Assembly (NCBI GenBank): GCA_029210205.1 | Contig: JARGOD010000045.1 | Coordinates: 1 to 40,575, forward strand | Direction: 5' to 3' | Source of the DNA: Verrucomicrobiales bacterium | GTDB taxonomy: Bacteria; Verrucomicrobiota; Verrucomicrobiia; Verrucomicrobiales; DEV007 | Length of the DNA stretch: 40,575 bases | Shown: piece by piece, positions 8,375 to 16,467 of the stretch | How the letters are laid out: each line of letters starts with the position of its first letter | Position numbering within the stretch: the first letter of the stretch is position 1 | Program-made: the position numbers and the translations under genes | Notes under the pieces: generated by a model | The model's input: only the letters and a program-made list of their open reading frames with translations | Databases searched by the model: none | Told to the model about the DNA's origin: nothing

Positions 8375-9001
8375 ATGCCTAACCCCGTCCTCCCCGCTAC
8401 ACTAGTCCTCCTGCTCTTTCTTTCGTCCGCCTTTCCGAACGATATCTCGAGCCCTGAATACTGGATAAAGACCCATGCTCACTGGACATCGCTCGAAGAG
8501 GGTGAAGTTGTCCTTCTTGAATCACCCGATGAGTCTAAACCGGTAAAAACGGACCATGCTGCGATAGCCGCCATTCTGATTGATTCACCAGTGGCTCAGG
8601 TGTGGGACATCGTGAACGACCAGGACAAAGCTCCGGACTACATGAAAACACTCTTGAGCTCAGAATTGCTGGAAGAGCACGAAGGGTATTCACTGATTCA
8701 ACAGCAGGTTAAGGTAGGTTTTCACCAGGTTGAATACGTGGTTAGACACATGCCTACTCCTACCTCAGTGATTGAATTCGAACGGCAAAGTGGCGATTTG
8801 AAGTCGATGAATGGTTTCTGGCGTTTTATCGAGGTGGGAAAAGAGGGCTCTATGCAAACCCTTCTAATTTACCGTCTAAGTCTTCAGCCTGATTTTCCCA
8901 TTCCTCCTTTTCTCATTCGAAAGTCTCTCTCCGATAATCTTCCTGACACGCTGATATCGATTCGTGATGAATTGATTCGGAATCAAGAGAATCCCCCGTG
9001 A
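8375..9001 (+). CDS. Secreted SRPBCC (START/Bet v1-like) protein
   Basis: Protein of 208 residues with a signal peptide (MPNPVLPATLVLLLFLSSAFPN) followed by a helix-grip SRPBCC domain. Visible signs are the start strand AAIAAILIDSPVAQVWDIVNDQDKAPDYM, typical of polyketide-cyclase/START-like folds, and the long C-terminal helix after LSLQPDFPIPPFLIRKSL. Such folds bind hydrophobic ligands; the ligand here is unknown. It is expressed divergently from tlyA, with 169 bases between the start codons. Confidence 0.75.
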   Translation: MPNPVLPATLVLLLFLSSAFPNDISSPEYWIKTHAHWTSLEEGEVVLLESPDESKPVKTDHAAIAAILIDSPVAQVWDIVNDQDKAPDYMKTLLSSELLEEHEGYSLIQQQVKVGFHQVEYVVRHMPTPTSVIEFERQSGDLKSMNGFWRFIEVGKEGSMQTLLIYRLSLQPDFPIPPFLIRKSLSDNLPDTLISIRDELIRNQENPP

Positions 9002-9128
9002 GCTCAAGTCACTCCCTGCGTGGATTTGGACGGAAGGTTCACAAAACACCGCCAGCTTCATGCCACGGCCAGAAGAGCCTCGCGCTGGCGCGCGAATTTT
9101 GTAACCTAAAGGCGAAGCTTCCCGTCTC

Positions 9129-10784
9129 ATGCGAGTAGCAACAATGAAGTTCGCGCGATTCAGGCTGTTTGGTGCCATTCTCCTCTTCCTCACGCTGGTG
9201 ATTCTCCTCACCACTGGAGTGGCACACCTCCTCAGACAAAATCCGGTTGAGCCATTGGAAGGACGAGTGATTCCGAGGGAAGGAGAAGACAAGATCGAAA
9301 TCGTAAACGCAGCGTTTCTCGAAGGCTGGAAAGGTAAACAAGTTATCCCCACCCCCGAGGTTGATCTTTTCACAATCATTCGTCGCCTTTCACTTGCCCT
9401 GACAGGTGCGCCTCCTTCGCTTGAGGAGCTCCGCCGTCTTGATACTCTCGAGGAAGATGCAGACCCTCTTCAATCGTGGCTTGATCATCTTTTCGCCGAC
9501 CCACGATATCATCACTACTTTGCGGAGCGACTCAACCGTGCCTTTGTTGGAGTCGAGCCAGGCCCGTTTCTTGTTTACCGTCGGCGACGCCTCGCAAACT
9601 GGCTCGCAGAAGAACTCGCGGCGAATCGTCCCTACGACGCCATGGTTCGCGACCTCATAGCCTCGGAAGGAGTCTGGACAACAAACCCTGAGGCAAACTT
9701 CATCACCGCGACGGTCATCCAGAATGGAGACAATAAAGGGCCGGACGAGGTGAAGCTCGCCGCAAGAACCGCCCGCGCCTTTCTCGGGATCAGTCTGGAT
9801 TGCATGCAATGCCATGATGACAAATTTGGCGACCATTGGAAGCAGAGCCATTTTCACGAGCTCGCTGCCTTCTACGCACAGGCTGAAATGACTTTGACCG
9901 GCGTTCGCGAATCTCGAAATAAAGACTACAAAACCGCTTACCTCGGGCAAGTCGATCCGGAAGTGGTGGAACCATCAGTACCCTTTCAGAAAGAGCTTTT
10001 ACCGGATACCGGCAACCGTCGGTTGCGCCTCGCGCAGTGGATCACGCATGAAGAAAATCGCAGCTTCGCTAGAGCCGTTGTGAACCGCACCTGGGCATTG
10101 CTCGCCGGTCGCCCACTGCACAGTCCTGTTGATGATATCCCGCTCGATGGCCCCTTCCCTGCCGGGATGGAAGAACTCACTGATTTTTTCATCGCAGAGA
10201 ATCACAATTTTCAGGCATTGATCCGGATGATCGCCGCCTCTGAGCCTTTCCACCGCGACAGTCGTTCCGTTGATCCGGACAACCCGGTCACTCAGGCACA
10301 GGAGGAAGCCTGGGCCGCTTTTCCGATCACTCCGCTGAGATCCGAACAGGTCGCCGGGAGTGTCATACAGGCCGCTTCGCTTCAGGCTCTTGATCAGGAA
10401 TCCCACTTTTTCACCAGACTTCGTCGCTATGGGGAAACACGGGAATTCGTGAAGCGATATGGCGATCAGGGAGAAAACGAGTTTGCCGAAGAAGCCGGAA
10501 CAATTCCTCAACGCCTCCTCCTCATGAACGGAAAGCTAGTCGCGGAACGAACCGAACCCAATCCGATCACAAACAGTGCGACTCGACTCGCAAACTACTC
10601 CCCTTCCAACGAAGAAGCCCTGAATGCTGCCTTCCTTGCGACGCTGACGCGACTCCCGAACGAGCGCGAACGTGAGCACTTTTTGTCTCAGCTCTCAACA
10701 TTCCGGAAGAAGGGAAGAGAACGTGCCATGGCCGATGTTTTCTGGGCGCTAATCAACACGACTGAATTCTCATGGAATCGATGA
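9129..10784 (+). CDS. DUF1549/DUF1553 protein (compact planctomycete/verrucomicrobial type)
   Basis: Protein of 551 residues with one N-terminal membrane segment or signal anchor (about 10-36), then a DUF1549 domain (about 75-255) and a DUF1553 domain (about 285-540). DUF1549 landmarks are RLSLALTGAPPSLEEL, RYHHYFAERLNR and the CMQCH motif at 225-229; DUF1553 landmarks are RLAQWIT, FARAVVNRTW and the closing FLATLTRLPNERE. These families are abundant in Planctomycetes and Verrucomicrobia, usually next to DUF1501 genes, and are linked by context to polysaccharide turnover; the biochemistry is not settled. It is shorter than the usual 700-1000 residues and lacks the N-terminal cytochrome-like domain. 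ATG 9144 is an alternative start. The stop overlaps the next gene in ATGA. Confidence 0.9.
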   Translation: MRVATMKFARFRLFGAILLFLTLVILLTTGVAHLLRQNPVEPLEGRVIPREGEDKIEIVNAAFLEGWKGKQVIPTPEVDLFTIIRRLSLALTGAPPSLEELRRLDTLEEDADPLQSWLDHLFADPRYHHYFAERLNRAFVGVEPGPFLVYRRRRLANWLAEELAANRPYDAMVRDLIASEGVWTTNPEANFITATVIQNGDNKGPDEVKLAARTARAFLGISLDCMQCHDDKFGDHWKQSHFHELAAFYAQAEMTLTGVRESRNKDYKTAYLGQVDPEVVEPSVPFQKELLPDTGNRRLRLAQWITHEENRSFARAVVNRTWALLAGRPLHSPVDDIPLDGPFPAGMEELTDFFIAENHNFQALIRMIAASEPFHRDSRSVDPDNPVTQAQEEAWAAFPITPLRSEQVAGSVIQAASLQALDQESHFFTRLRRYGETREFVKRYGDQGENEFAEEAGTIPQRLLLMNGKLVAERTEPNPITNSATRLANYSPSNEEALNAAFLATLTRLPNEREREHFLSQLSTFRKKGRERAMADVFWALINTTEFSWNR

Positions 10785-12091
10785 CCTTTTCATCTCTATT
10801 CACTGACACCTGCGGAAAGCCTGAGCATCTTTCGCGTCGAACCCTGCTTCGTAGCGCAGGTTTTGCAGGTTTGAGTTGGCTGACACCTCTTTCTCAATTG
10901 TTGGCGATCGGAGCGGAGAAGTCGCCGAGCCGGCCAAAATCCGTTATCGTCCTTTGGATGCAGGGGGGAGCGAGTCAGCTCGAAACGTTTGACCCTCACC
11001 CTAACAGTAAGATTTCTTTCGGAAGCACCTCGATAAAGACAGCGGTGAAAGGGATCGAATTCGGCGCCGGACTCGACCAAACCGCCGAGATCGCCAATGA
11101 ATTTTCAGTGTTGCGATCTGTCACTGGAGACGAGGGCGATCACGCCCGCGCCATCTACCATACCAAAACAGGCTTTCGCCCTTTTCCCGGGGTGGTTCAT
11201 CCTTCGACCGGGGCCATCATGTCTCACGAGCTTCCCGTTCCTGTGACGGGCGGAAAGCCGCTCGATATTCCAACTCACATTTCCATTCTACCCTCTGCAT
11301 TACCCGCTCGCGGAGGCTATCTTGGCGCACGTTTTGATTCGTTCCAGGTTGGCGACCCGATACGCGCGGTCGCGGACCTGAGTTCACGGGTCGACGAAAA
11401 ACGCGATGAACAACGATTTGAGTCACTGAGCGTGCTTGAGCAATCCTTTGCCGCTGGACGGATCGCTGACCTTGAAGGAAAGCGAACTCTGCACCAGACC
11501 GCAATGAACAACGCAAGGTCGATGATGAGTTCAGAACAACTTGCCGCCTTCAACGTCGGGGAACGACCTGCTGCAGAGCGCAACGCTTATGGAGACACCC
11601 CGTTCGGCCGCGGGTGCCTTGCCGCGCTCGATCTGGTTCAAGCCGGAGTTCGGTGCGTCGAGGTCACTCTCAATGGCTGGGACACCCACATCAACAATCA
11701 CGAAGCGCATCTGAAGCAGAACGGCATTCTTGACCCGGCGCTTGCCTCACTAGTCCGCGGGCTCAAAGACCGCGATCTCTACGACGACACCATTATCCTC
11801 GTCGGCACTGAATTCGGGCGGACTCCAAAATTAAATGTCACTGAAGGGCGCGATCACTGGCCGCACGGATTCAGTATTATCCTCGGTGGCGGTGGACTAA
11901 GAGGTGGCCTTGCGATCGGTGAGACCGACCCCTCGGGTGAAAAAACAGATCCCACCCGGAAAATCAGAGTGGATGATATTCATGCCACCATTTTAAGCTC
12001 ACTTGGAATCGACTATGAATCCGAGTTGGTGACCCCGATTGGACGCCCCTTGCCGCTAAGCGAGGGACGACTTATTCGAGAGCTTCTTTGA
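10781..12091 (+). CDS. DUF1501 protein with Tat signal
   Basis: DUF1501 family protein of the alkaline-phosphatase/sulfatase fold superfamily. A twin-arginine signal (SRRTLLRSAGFAGLSW, about residues 18-33) predicts folded export. Family landmarks are VIVLWMQGGASQLETFDPHP, GDHARAIYH, WDTHINNHEAHL and the C-terminal GTEFGRTPK...GRDHWPHGFSIIL with LGGGGLRGG. The ATG at 10781 forms a classic 4-base ATGA overlap with the DUF1549/DUF1553 stop; ATG 10772 is three codons upstream. Gene pairs of this kind are a hallmark of Planctomycetes and Verrucomicrobia, and the two products probably work together; no substrate is known. Confidence 0.93.
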   Translation: MTFSSLFTDTCGKPEHLSRRTLLRSAGFAGLSWLTPLSQLLAIGAEKSPSRPKSVIVLWMQGGASQLETFDPHPNSKISFGSTSIKTAVKGIEFGAGLDQTAEIANEFSVLRSVTGDEGDHARAIYHTKTGFRPFPGVVHPSTGAIMSHELPVPVTGGKPLDIPTHISILPSALPARGGYLGARFDSFQVGDPIRAVADLSSRVDEKRDEQRFESLSVLEQSFAAGRIADLEGKRTLHQTAMNNARSMMSSEQLAAFNVGERPAAERNAYGDTPFGRGCLAALDLVQAGVRCVEVTLNGWDTHINNHEAHLKQNGILDPALASLVRGLKDRDLYDDTIILVGTEFGRTPKLNVTEGRDHWPHGFSIILGGGGLRGGLAIGETDPSGEKTDPTRKIRVDDIHATILSSLGIDYESELVTPIGRPLPLSEGRLIRELL

Positions 12092-12101
12092 ACAATGAGA
12101 A

Positions 12102-12806
12102 TCAGTCGAGTGACTTGATCTTGATGTTGCGAAAGGAAACCACGTTCCCGTGATCCTGAAGGTTGATGTGTCCCTTTGTCGGCTTGCCGAAATTGGGAAA
12201 CTTCGAAAACTTGCTGGCGGCCACCTTCGCATCCCACTCCGCGGAGCCTTTGACATACTCAACATACTTTGTGCCATTCATGTAGTGCTCGCACTTTTCA
12301 GGAGTGATCACGACACGAACCGTGTTCCATTCACCGGGAGGGTTCGTCGTATCAACCTCTGCTTCGTAAAGCTGGTAAAGCCACCCCGCTTTCTGCGGAT
12401 CTTTACCGGCTGCATTGTCCTGGATCTGCATTTCAGGCCCCGTCTGCCAGGGCTTATCCTCGGTTTCGAGAACGTGATACATGAGTCCACTGTTACCGCC
12501 TTCTGAGATGTTGAAGTCAAAAGAAAATTCGAACGCACCGTATTGCTCCTTAGTGATGATGTCGCCGCCGCCCTTTTCAGTCAGAGTGATGACCCCATCC
12601 TTTTCGACCCACTTTTCATTCACTCCCTCTGCTTTGTAATTGCGGAAATCAGCGAGATTGAGTTCGGTCCAACCTGCCTCCGCGGCAGGAGCTTCTGTGC
12701 TTTCAGGGGCATCGGCCTCACTCTCTCCCGGTGCATCCGGCTTCTCGCAGGATGTCAGGGAAAAAAGAGCCACTATTGCGCTGGAAAAAAGAATCGTTCG
12801 TTTCAT
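12102..12806 (-). CDS. DUF1080 (3-keto-disaccharide hydrolase-like) lipoprotein
   Basis: Protein of 234 residues with a lipoprotein signal (lipobox LTSC, Cys20), an Ala/Glu/Pro-rich linker (about 21-45) and one DUF1080 domain. Landmarks are WTELNLADFRNYKA, FEFSFDFNISEGGNSGLMYHV, GPEMQIQDNA and the terminal GHINLQDHGNVVSFRNIKIK. DUF1080 is a jelly-roll domain; some members hydrolyse 3-keto-glycosides, others bind carbohydrate. It converges on the DUF1501 gene (10 bases between stops) and diverges from the second sulfatase with about 40 bases between start codons, so the two divergent promoters must overlap coding sequence. Confidence 0.92.
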   Translation of the reverse strand: MKRTILFSSAIVALFSLTSCEKPDAPGESEADAPESTEAPAAEAGWTELNLADFRNYKAEGVNEKWVEKDGVITLTEKGGGDIITKEQYGAFEFSFDFNISEGGNSGLMYHVLETEDKPWQTGPEMQIQDNAAGKDPQKAGWLYQLYEAEVDTTNPPGEWNTVRVVITPEKCEHYMNGTKYVEYVKGSAEWDAKVAASKFSKFPNFGKPTKGHINLQDHGNVVSFRNIKIKSLD

Positions 12807-12846
12807 TCCCGCGATGTATCACTTCCCACATCAGATGACAAGACCC

Positions 12847-14292
12847 ATGAAAGCGCTTTTTCTTCCCCTCTTACTTGCCTTCGCTGCTTCGCTAAGCTAT
12901 TCCGCTGAAAACCCTCATATCGTTCTCGTCATGGCAGACGATCAAGGATGGGGACAGATGGGGTATCAAGGTCATCCCGATCTCAAGACTCCCAACTTCG
13001 ATGAGATGGCCGCCAATGGGCTGCGCTTTGACCGCTTCTACGCGGGGGCCTCGAACTGCTCCCCGAGCCGTGCCACCGTTCTCACGGGGAGGTCAAATGA
13101 TCGCACCGGAGTCTACAATCACGGCTATCCACTTCGACTTCAGGAGAAAACTATCGCGCAGGCGCTGCGGAACGCCGGCTACGCAACAGGTCACTTCGGC
13201 AAGTGGCACCTTAATGGGCTGCGCGGTCCCGGTATTCCGGTGCTAGCCACTGATACCCACTCACCGGGCGCCTTTGGCTTCGATCACTGGCTTACCGCGA
13301 CGAACTATTTCGACATGAATCCCCTCCTCGGACGCATGGGCAAATTTGAATCCTTCGAGGGTGATTCCTCTGAAGTCGCCGTCGCTGAGGCGCTGAAATT
13401 CATCGGAGAGCATGCAGAGTCCCGGCCGACCTTCACGGTAATCTGGTATGGGACGCCCCATGATCCTATGATCGCGACAGAAAAAGATCGCGCTCCATTT
13501 GCTCATCTTCCGGAGAAAACCCAGCACCAGTACGGCGAGATCGTCGCGATGGACCGCAGTATCGGGAATCTACGCTCGAGCCTCAGGGAGCTTGGTCTCG
13601 CCGATAACACCCTTATCTGGTATTGTAGCGATAACGGAGGGCTCACCGGCATCGGCGAAGGCACCATGGGAGGGCTGCGGGGTTCCAAGAACACAATGTA
13701 TGAAGGCGGTCTCCGCGTTCCCGGAATCATCGAATGGCCCGCTCGAATTCCAAATGGCCTCGTCACAGAAACTCCGGCCGGGACCGTCGACATTTTTCCT
13801 ACCCTCGCCGAAATTGTCGGACTCCCCGAAGATTCCAGAGTCCAACCACAGGATGGACTCAGCCTCGTCCCTCTCATCGACGGGGAGAAAATGAATCGCT
13901 CCCGGGCTCTCCCCTTCCGACATGACGGTCGAGGAGTACTCGTGAGAAAACGGTATAAGCTCCTCTCACAGAATGGTGCATTTGAGCTTTACGACCTCAT
14001 TGACGATCCCGGCGAGACCACTAACCTCATTGCGACCCGCAAGAAGATCGCCGCGGAAATGAAAGCACAGTGGAAGGACTGGAATACTTCCGTTGAGGCC
14101 TCCGATAAGGGTGCCGACTATCCCGAAGGAGAAGTTTCGCCGGGGCAACCCGAACGTCGATTCTGGCAGGACGATCCTGCATACAAAGAGCACATGGAAG
14201 CGCTAAATAACCAGCCGGAGATTCGATCCTGGCTGGAGAAGCGAAAAGAGGCAGAAGCAAGGGCCAAAGCGAGAGCAGCTAAACAGGGTTAG
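12847..14292 (+). CDS. Secreted sulfatase
   Basis: Complete sulfatase of 481 residues from ATG 12847, which gives a signal peptide (MKALFLPLLLAFAASLSYSA). ATGs at 12835 and 12814 are in frame but would precede the signal peptide. Landmarks are the metal-binding VMADDQGWGQ, the formylglycine signature C-S-P-S-R (in ASNCSPSRATVLTGR), GKWHLNG, YGTPHDP, the second metal site CSDNGG, and MYEGGLRVPGIIEWP. The C-terminal about 60 residues are lysine- and alanine-rich. It belongs to the same broad S1 class as the truncated sulfatase at the left edge but is not a close copy. It sits head-to-head with the DUF1080 lipoprotein, suggesting joint use on a sulfated glycan. Confidence 0.95.
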   Translation: MKALFLPLLLAFAASLSYSAENPHIVLVMADDQGWGQMGYQGHPDLKTPNFDEMAANGLRFDRFYAGASNCSPSRATVLTGRSNDRTGVYNHGYPLRLQEKTIAQALRNAGYATGHFGKWHLNGLRGPGIPVLATDTHSPGAFGFDHWLTATNYFDMNPLLGRMGKFESFEGDSSEVAVAEALKFIGEHAESRPTFTVIWYGTPHDPMIATEKDRAPFAHLPEKTQHQYGEIVAMDRSIGNLRSSLRELGLADNTLIWYCSDNGGLTGIGEGTMGGLRGSKNTMYEGGLRVPGIIEWPARIPNGLVTETPAGTVDIFPTLAEIVGLPEDSRVQPQDGLSLVPLIDGEKMNRSRALPFRHDGRGVLVRKRYKLLSQNGAFELYDLIDDPGETTNLIATRKKIAAEMKAQWKDWNTSVEASDKGADYPEGEVSPGQPERRFWQDDPAYKEHMEALNNQPEIRSWLEKRKEAEARAKARAAKQG

Positions 14293-14368
14293 GTCGGTGA
14301 CGCTACCCGGTAGAAAATAAGGGGTTTTTCCTCATGCCCATGTGGAGTCATGTCGCGCTAAGCAGCTT

Positions 14369-15082
14369 TCACTCAATTGGATCAGCGCCGATTGGGACCG
14401 TGCTTGAGAGCGGTTTTTGCTCATCATTCAAGATCTTCCTGACCATCTCCCGAATATGGTTGTATTCCGGTTTTCCACCGAAAAGCGAGTAGGTCGCATG
14501 ACTTCCGTTTTCCCAATAGCCATCGAGGTGAAATGCGATGTCGTCCGGACCGATATCTCCATTATTTCTCATGATCTCAGTCGTTGATGGATAGGAACCG
14601 AGAGAGATCCAATGGTCAGCCTTTTCCCCCTTTGTCTCCCACACAAATTTCCAATGAAGCGGGCGCTCGCCCTCCATTGAAAAATATTGAAATACGAAGA
14701 CCCGGTGCGGTCCCACCTCAAACTGCTCCCGGATAAAAAATCCTCTATCCACCAGCAATTTGTAATCCCCTGACATCCAATTCTGTCGCAACACGGCAAT
14801 TTCTTCCTCAACCCTGACATCCTGATCTGCACCGGACAGAGCTTGAATTAACTTTTCGCGGGCCTGCCAATCCTCCGGATCTTGCTCAACGAGCTCACCA
14901 AGCAATTCAATCGACTCAAAATACTCTCCCTCCAGATACCGCTGAAGCCCGAGATTAAATAATGCCCAGGGATCTGCAGGATTCTTCCCAAGAGCCTCAA
15001 GCAGTTCATCCTCGGTCGGAGCATCGTCACAGAGAACGCTGGTGAGCAAGCAACAGAGAATCAGTGTCAGGTAACGGGCCAT
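14369..15082 (-). CDS. Secreted TPR-containing protein of unknown function
   Basis: Protein of 237 residues with a signal peptide (MARYLTLILCCLLTSVLC). One or two tetratricopeptide-like helical hairpins follow at about residues 25-80, including PWALFNLGLQRYLEGEYFESIELL and DPEDWQAREKLIQAL. The C-terminal half (about 100-220) is a beta-rich region with aromatic residues (HWKFVWETKGEKADHWISLG, HLDGYWENGSHATYSLFGG) that I do not recognise. TPR domains bind proteins, so a periplasmic scaffold is possible. It is convergent with the sulfatase and divergent from pyrC. Confidence 0.75.
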   Translation of the reverse strand: MARYLTLILCCLLTSVLCDDAPTEDELLEALGKNPADPWALFNLGLQRYLEGEYFESIELLGELVEQDPEDWQAREKLIQALSGADQDVRVEEEIAVLRQNWMSGDYKLLVDRGFFIREQFEVGPHRVFVFQYFSMEGERPLHWKFVWETKGEKADHWISLGSYPSTTEIMRNNGDIGPDDIAFHLDGYWENGSHATYSLFGGKPEYNHIREMVRKILNDEQKPLSSTVPIGADPIE

Positions 15083-15166
15083 CCTCGCATCCTAGGAGAT
15101 CGCGCTGCTTCGGGCGATCAAATACTCCGCACTTGATCCCCAGCCCTTTCGGTCAATCGTGTCTCC

Positions 15167-16267
15167 ATGCCGACGACCCTGACGCTTCCTAGATGGTATG
15201 ACCTTCACACGCACTTCCGACAGGGAGACAACGTGAAGCACTATATCGCAGATCATCTCGAGATGGGATGCGCTGGAGCGCTCGCGATGCCGAACACGAA
15301 ACCGCCCGTTTCAGCGATCAAGGGTCCAAAAACTGAAACCGCGTGGTCTATCGAATCCTACCGCGATGATCTCCTCTCGGCCGGGGCCGATGCCTTCGAC
15401 CGGTTGATCACGCCACTTTATCTCACCCGCGAAACGACTCCGACCATGATTGTCGAAGGAGCCACCTCGGGCCTGTTACAGGCGGCGAAGTACTACCCGC
15501 CCCATGGCACGACGAACTCAGAACATGGAGTTCCGATCGATGAATGGATCGGCAGCGATGTCCTTCGCGCGATGGAAGATCATGGCGTGACCCTCTGCAT
15601 TCACGGAGAGCAGCACGCCCTCGAAGGTCCCGATTACTTCGACCTCGCTCAAACCGCGGAGTCTTACTTTTACTTTAACAAGATGCCAAAACTTGTCGCG
15701 GCGCACCCGAAGCTGCGCATCGTCTGCGAACACATCACTACGGAAGCCGCGTCCCGATTTGTTTCTGAGTCTCCTCTCCACATCGGCGCGACGATCACGC
15801 CTCAGCACCTCCTCTACACGGTCGGTCATCTCGTTCAGGGATTGAAATACCATCTCTACTGCCTTCCTTTGGTGAAATTTCAGCGCGACCGTGCAGCCCT
15901 GCGCGCCGCCGTCACCGAGCCGGGACAGGACAAATTTTTTGCCGGCACCGACAGCGCCCCACACACGACCAAAGCCACCGAATGCGGCTGCGCGGCAGGA
16001 TGTTACACGGGCGGCTGCGCCCCGCAGCTCTACGCGATGGCCTTTGAAGAAGCAGGAGCAGATCTCAGTTCCGATGGCGGAGTCGCCGCCTTCACGCGCT
16101 TTCTGAGCACAAACGGACCCGCATTTTACGGATTCGAAGGCTCCAAAGAGACCTTCACGATGGTGAATGAGCCCTCGACGACGACAGTCCGCGAGACCGC
16201 AGAAGGACCCGTCACTCCCCTGCCCTCCGGAATCGGGATCGAGATGACCTGGAGTTTGAAATCCTGA
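15167..16267 (+). CDS. pyrC: Dihydroorotase, class II
   Basis: Zinc enzyme of pyrimidine synthesis, interconverting carbamoyl-aspartate and dihydroorotate in the cytoplasm. It has 366 residues, normal for class II PyrC. The metal-binding HTH lies at His14/His16 (DLHTHFR). Lys108 (QAAKYYPPHGTTNS) matches the carbamylated bridging lysine. Later histidines are in HGEQ and CEHITT, and the catalytic Asp is in GTDSAPH. A cysteine-rich stretch CGCAAGCYTGGC follows that motif, as in other PyrC proteins. No other pyr gene is nearby. Its start is 84 bases from the divergent TPR gene; no Shine-Dalgarno is evident. Confidence 0.96.
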   Translation: MPTTLTLPRWYDLHTHFRQGDNVKHYIADHLEMGCAGALAMPNTKPPVSAIKGPKTETAWSIESYRDDLLSAGADAFDRLITPLYLTRETTPTMIVEGATSGLLQAAKYYPPHGTTNSEHGVPIDEWIGSDVLRAMEDHGVTLCIHGEQHALEGPDYFDLAQTAESYFYFNKMPKLVAAHPKLRIVCEHITTEAASRFVSESPLHIGATITPQHLLYTVGHLVQGLKYHLYCLPLVKFQRDRAALRAAVTEPGQDKFFAGTDSAPHTTKATECGCAAGCYTGGCAPQLYAMAFEEAGADLSSDGGVAAFTRFLSTNGPAFYGFEGSKETFTMVNEPSTTTVRETAEGPVTPLPSGIGIEMTWSLKS

Positions 16268-16278
16268 GGAATTTCAGG

Positions 16279-16307
16279 TTGCCCCACGTGCAATCCGAAA
16301 TTACCAT
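16279..16307 (+). promoter_or_regulatory. Possible tRNA-Ala promoter
   Basis: TTGCCC (16279-16284) and TACCAT (16302-16307) are separated by 17 bases and lie 43 bases before the tRNA. Each box matches the sigma-70 consensus at 4 of 6 positions, so this is a weak call based on placement. Confidence 0.3.
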
Positions 16308-16350
16308 CCCGCCCGGCAGCAACGAACGAGTCGCTGCGGCAATCGAAAAC

Positions 16351-16423
16351 GGGGCATTAGCTCAGTTGGTAGAGCACCTGCATGGCATGCAGGGGGTCAG
16401 CGGTTCAAATCCGCTATGCTCCA
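16351..16423 (+). tRNA. tRNA-Ala(GGC)
   Basis: A 73-base cloverleaf with a 7-bp acceptor stem (GGGGCAT / ATGCTCC, one G-U pair), D arm GCTC-AGTTGGTA-GAGC, anticodon stem CCTGC/GCAGG with loop ATGGCAT (anticodon GGC, decoding GCC and GCU), a 5-base variable loop and T arm AGCGG-TTCAAAT-CCGCT. The discriminator is A73. The 3' CCA end is not encoded (the next bases are CG), so it must be added after transcription. Confidence 0.97.
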
Positions 16424-16432
16424 CGTTTTCGA

Positions 16433-16459
16433 AGTCGGGAAAGCGCGCTTCCCTCGACT
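16433..16459. terminator. Hairpin between tRNA-Ala and ftsW stop
   Basis: An imperfect stem of about 12 bp (AGTCG...CGACT outer arms, GGAAAGCG/CGCTTCC inner arms with a mismatch and a bulge) lies between the tRNA and the end of the oppositely oriented dcw cluster. It may end both transcripts, but neither strand has a U-tract. Confidence 0.35.
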
Positions 16460-16467
16460 CCACACCA

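Noticed and set aside
9801..9815. CMQCH in the DUF1549 protein as a c-type heme site
   Set aside because: CxxCH is present, but the motif is a standard part of DUF1549 and one site alone does not prove heme attachment, so no cytochrome is called.
15098..15121. GATCGC...GCGATC inverted repeat between the TPR gene and pyrC
   Set aside because: Only 6-bp arms with a 10-base loop in a divergent spacer; compatible with chance and no matching regulator is known.
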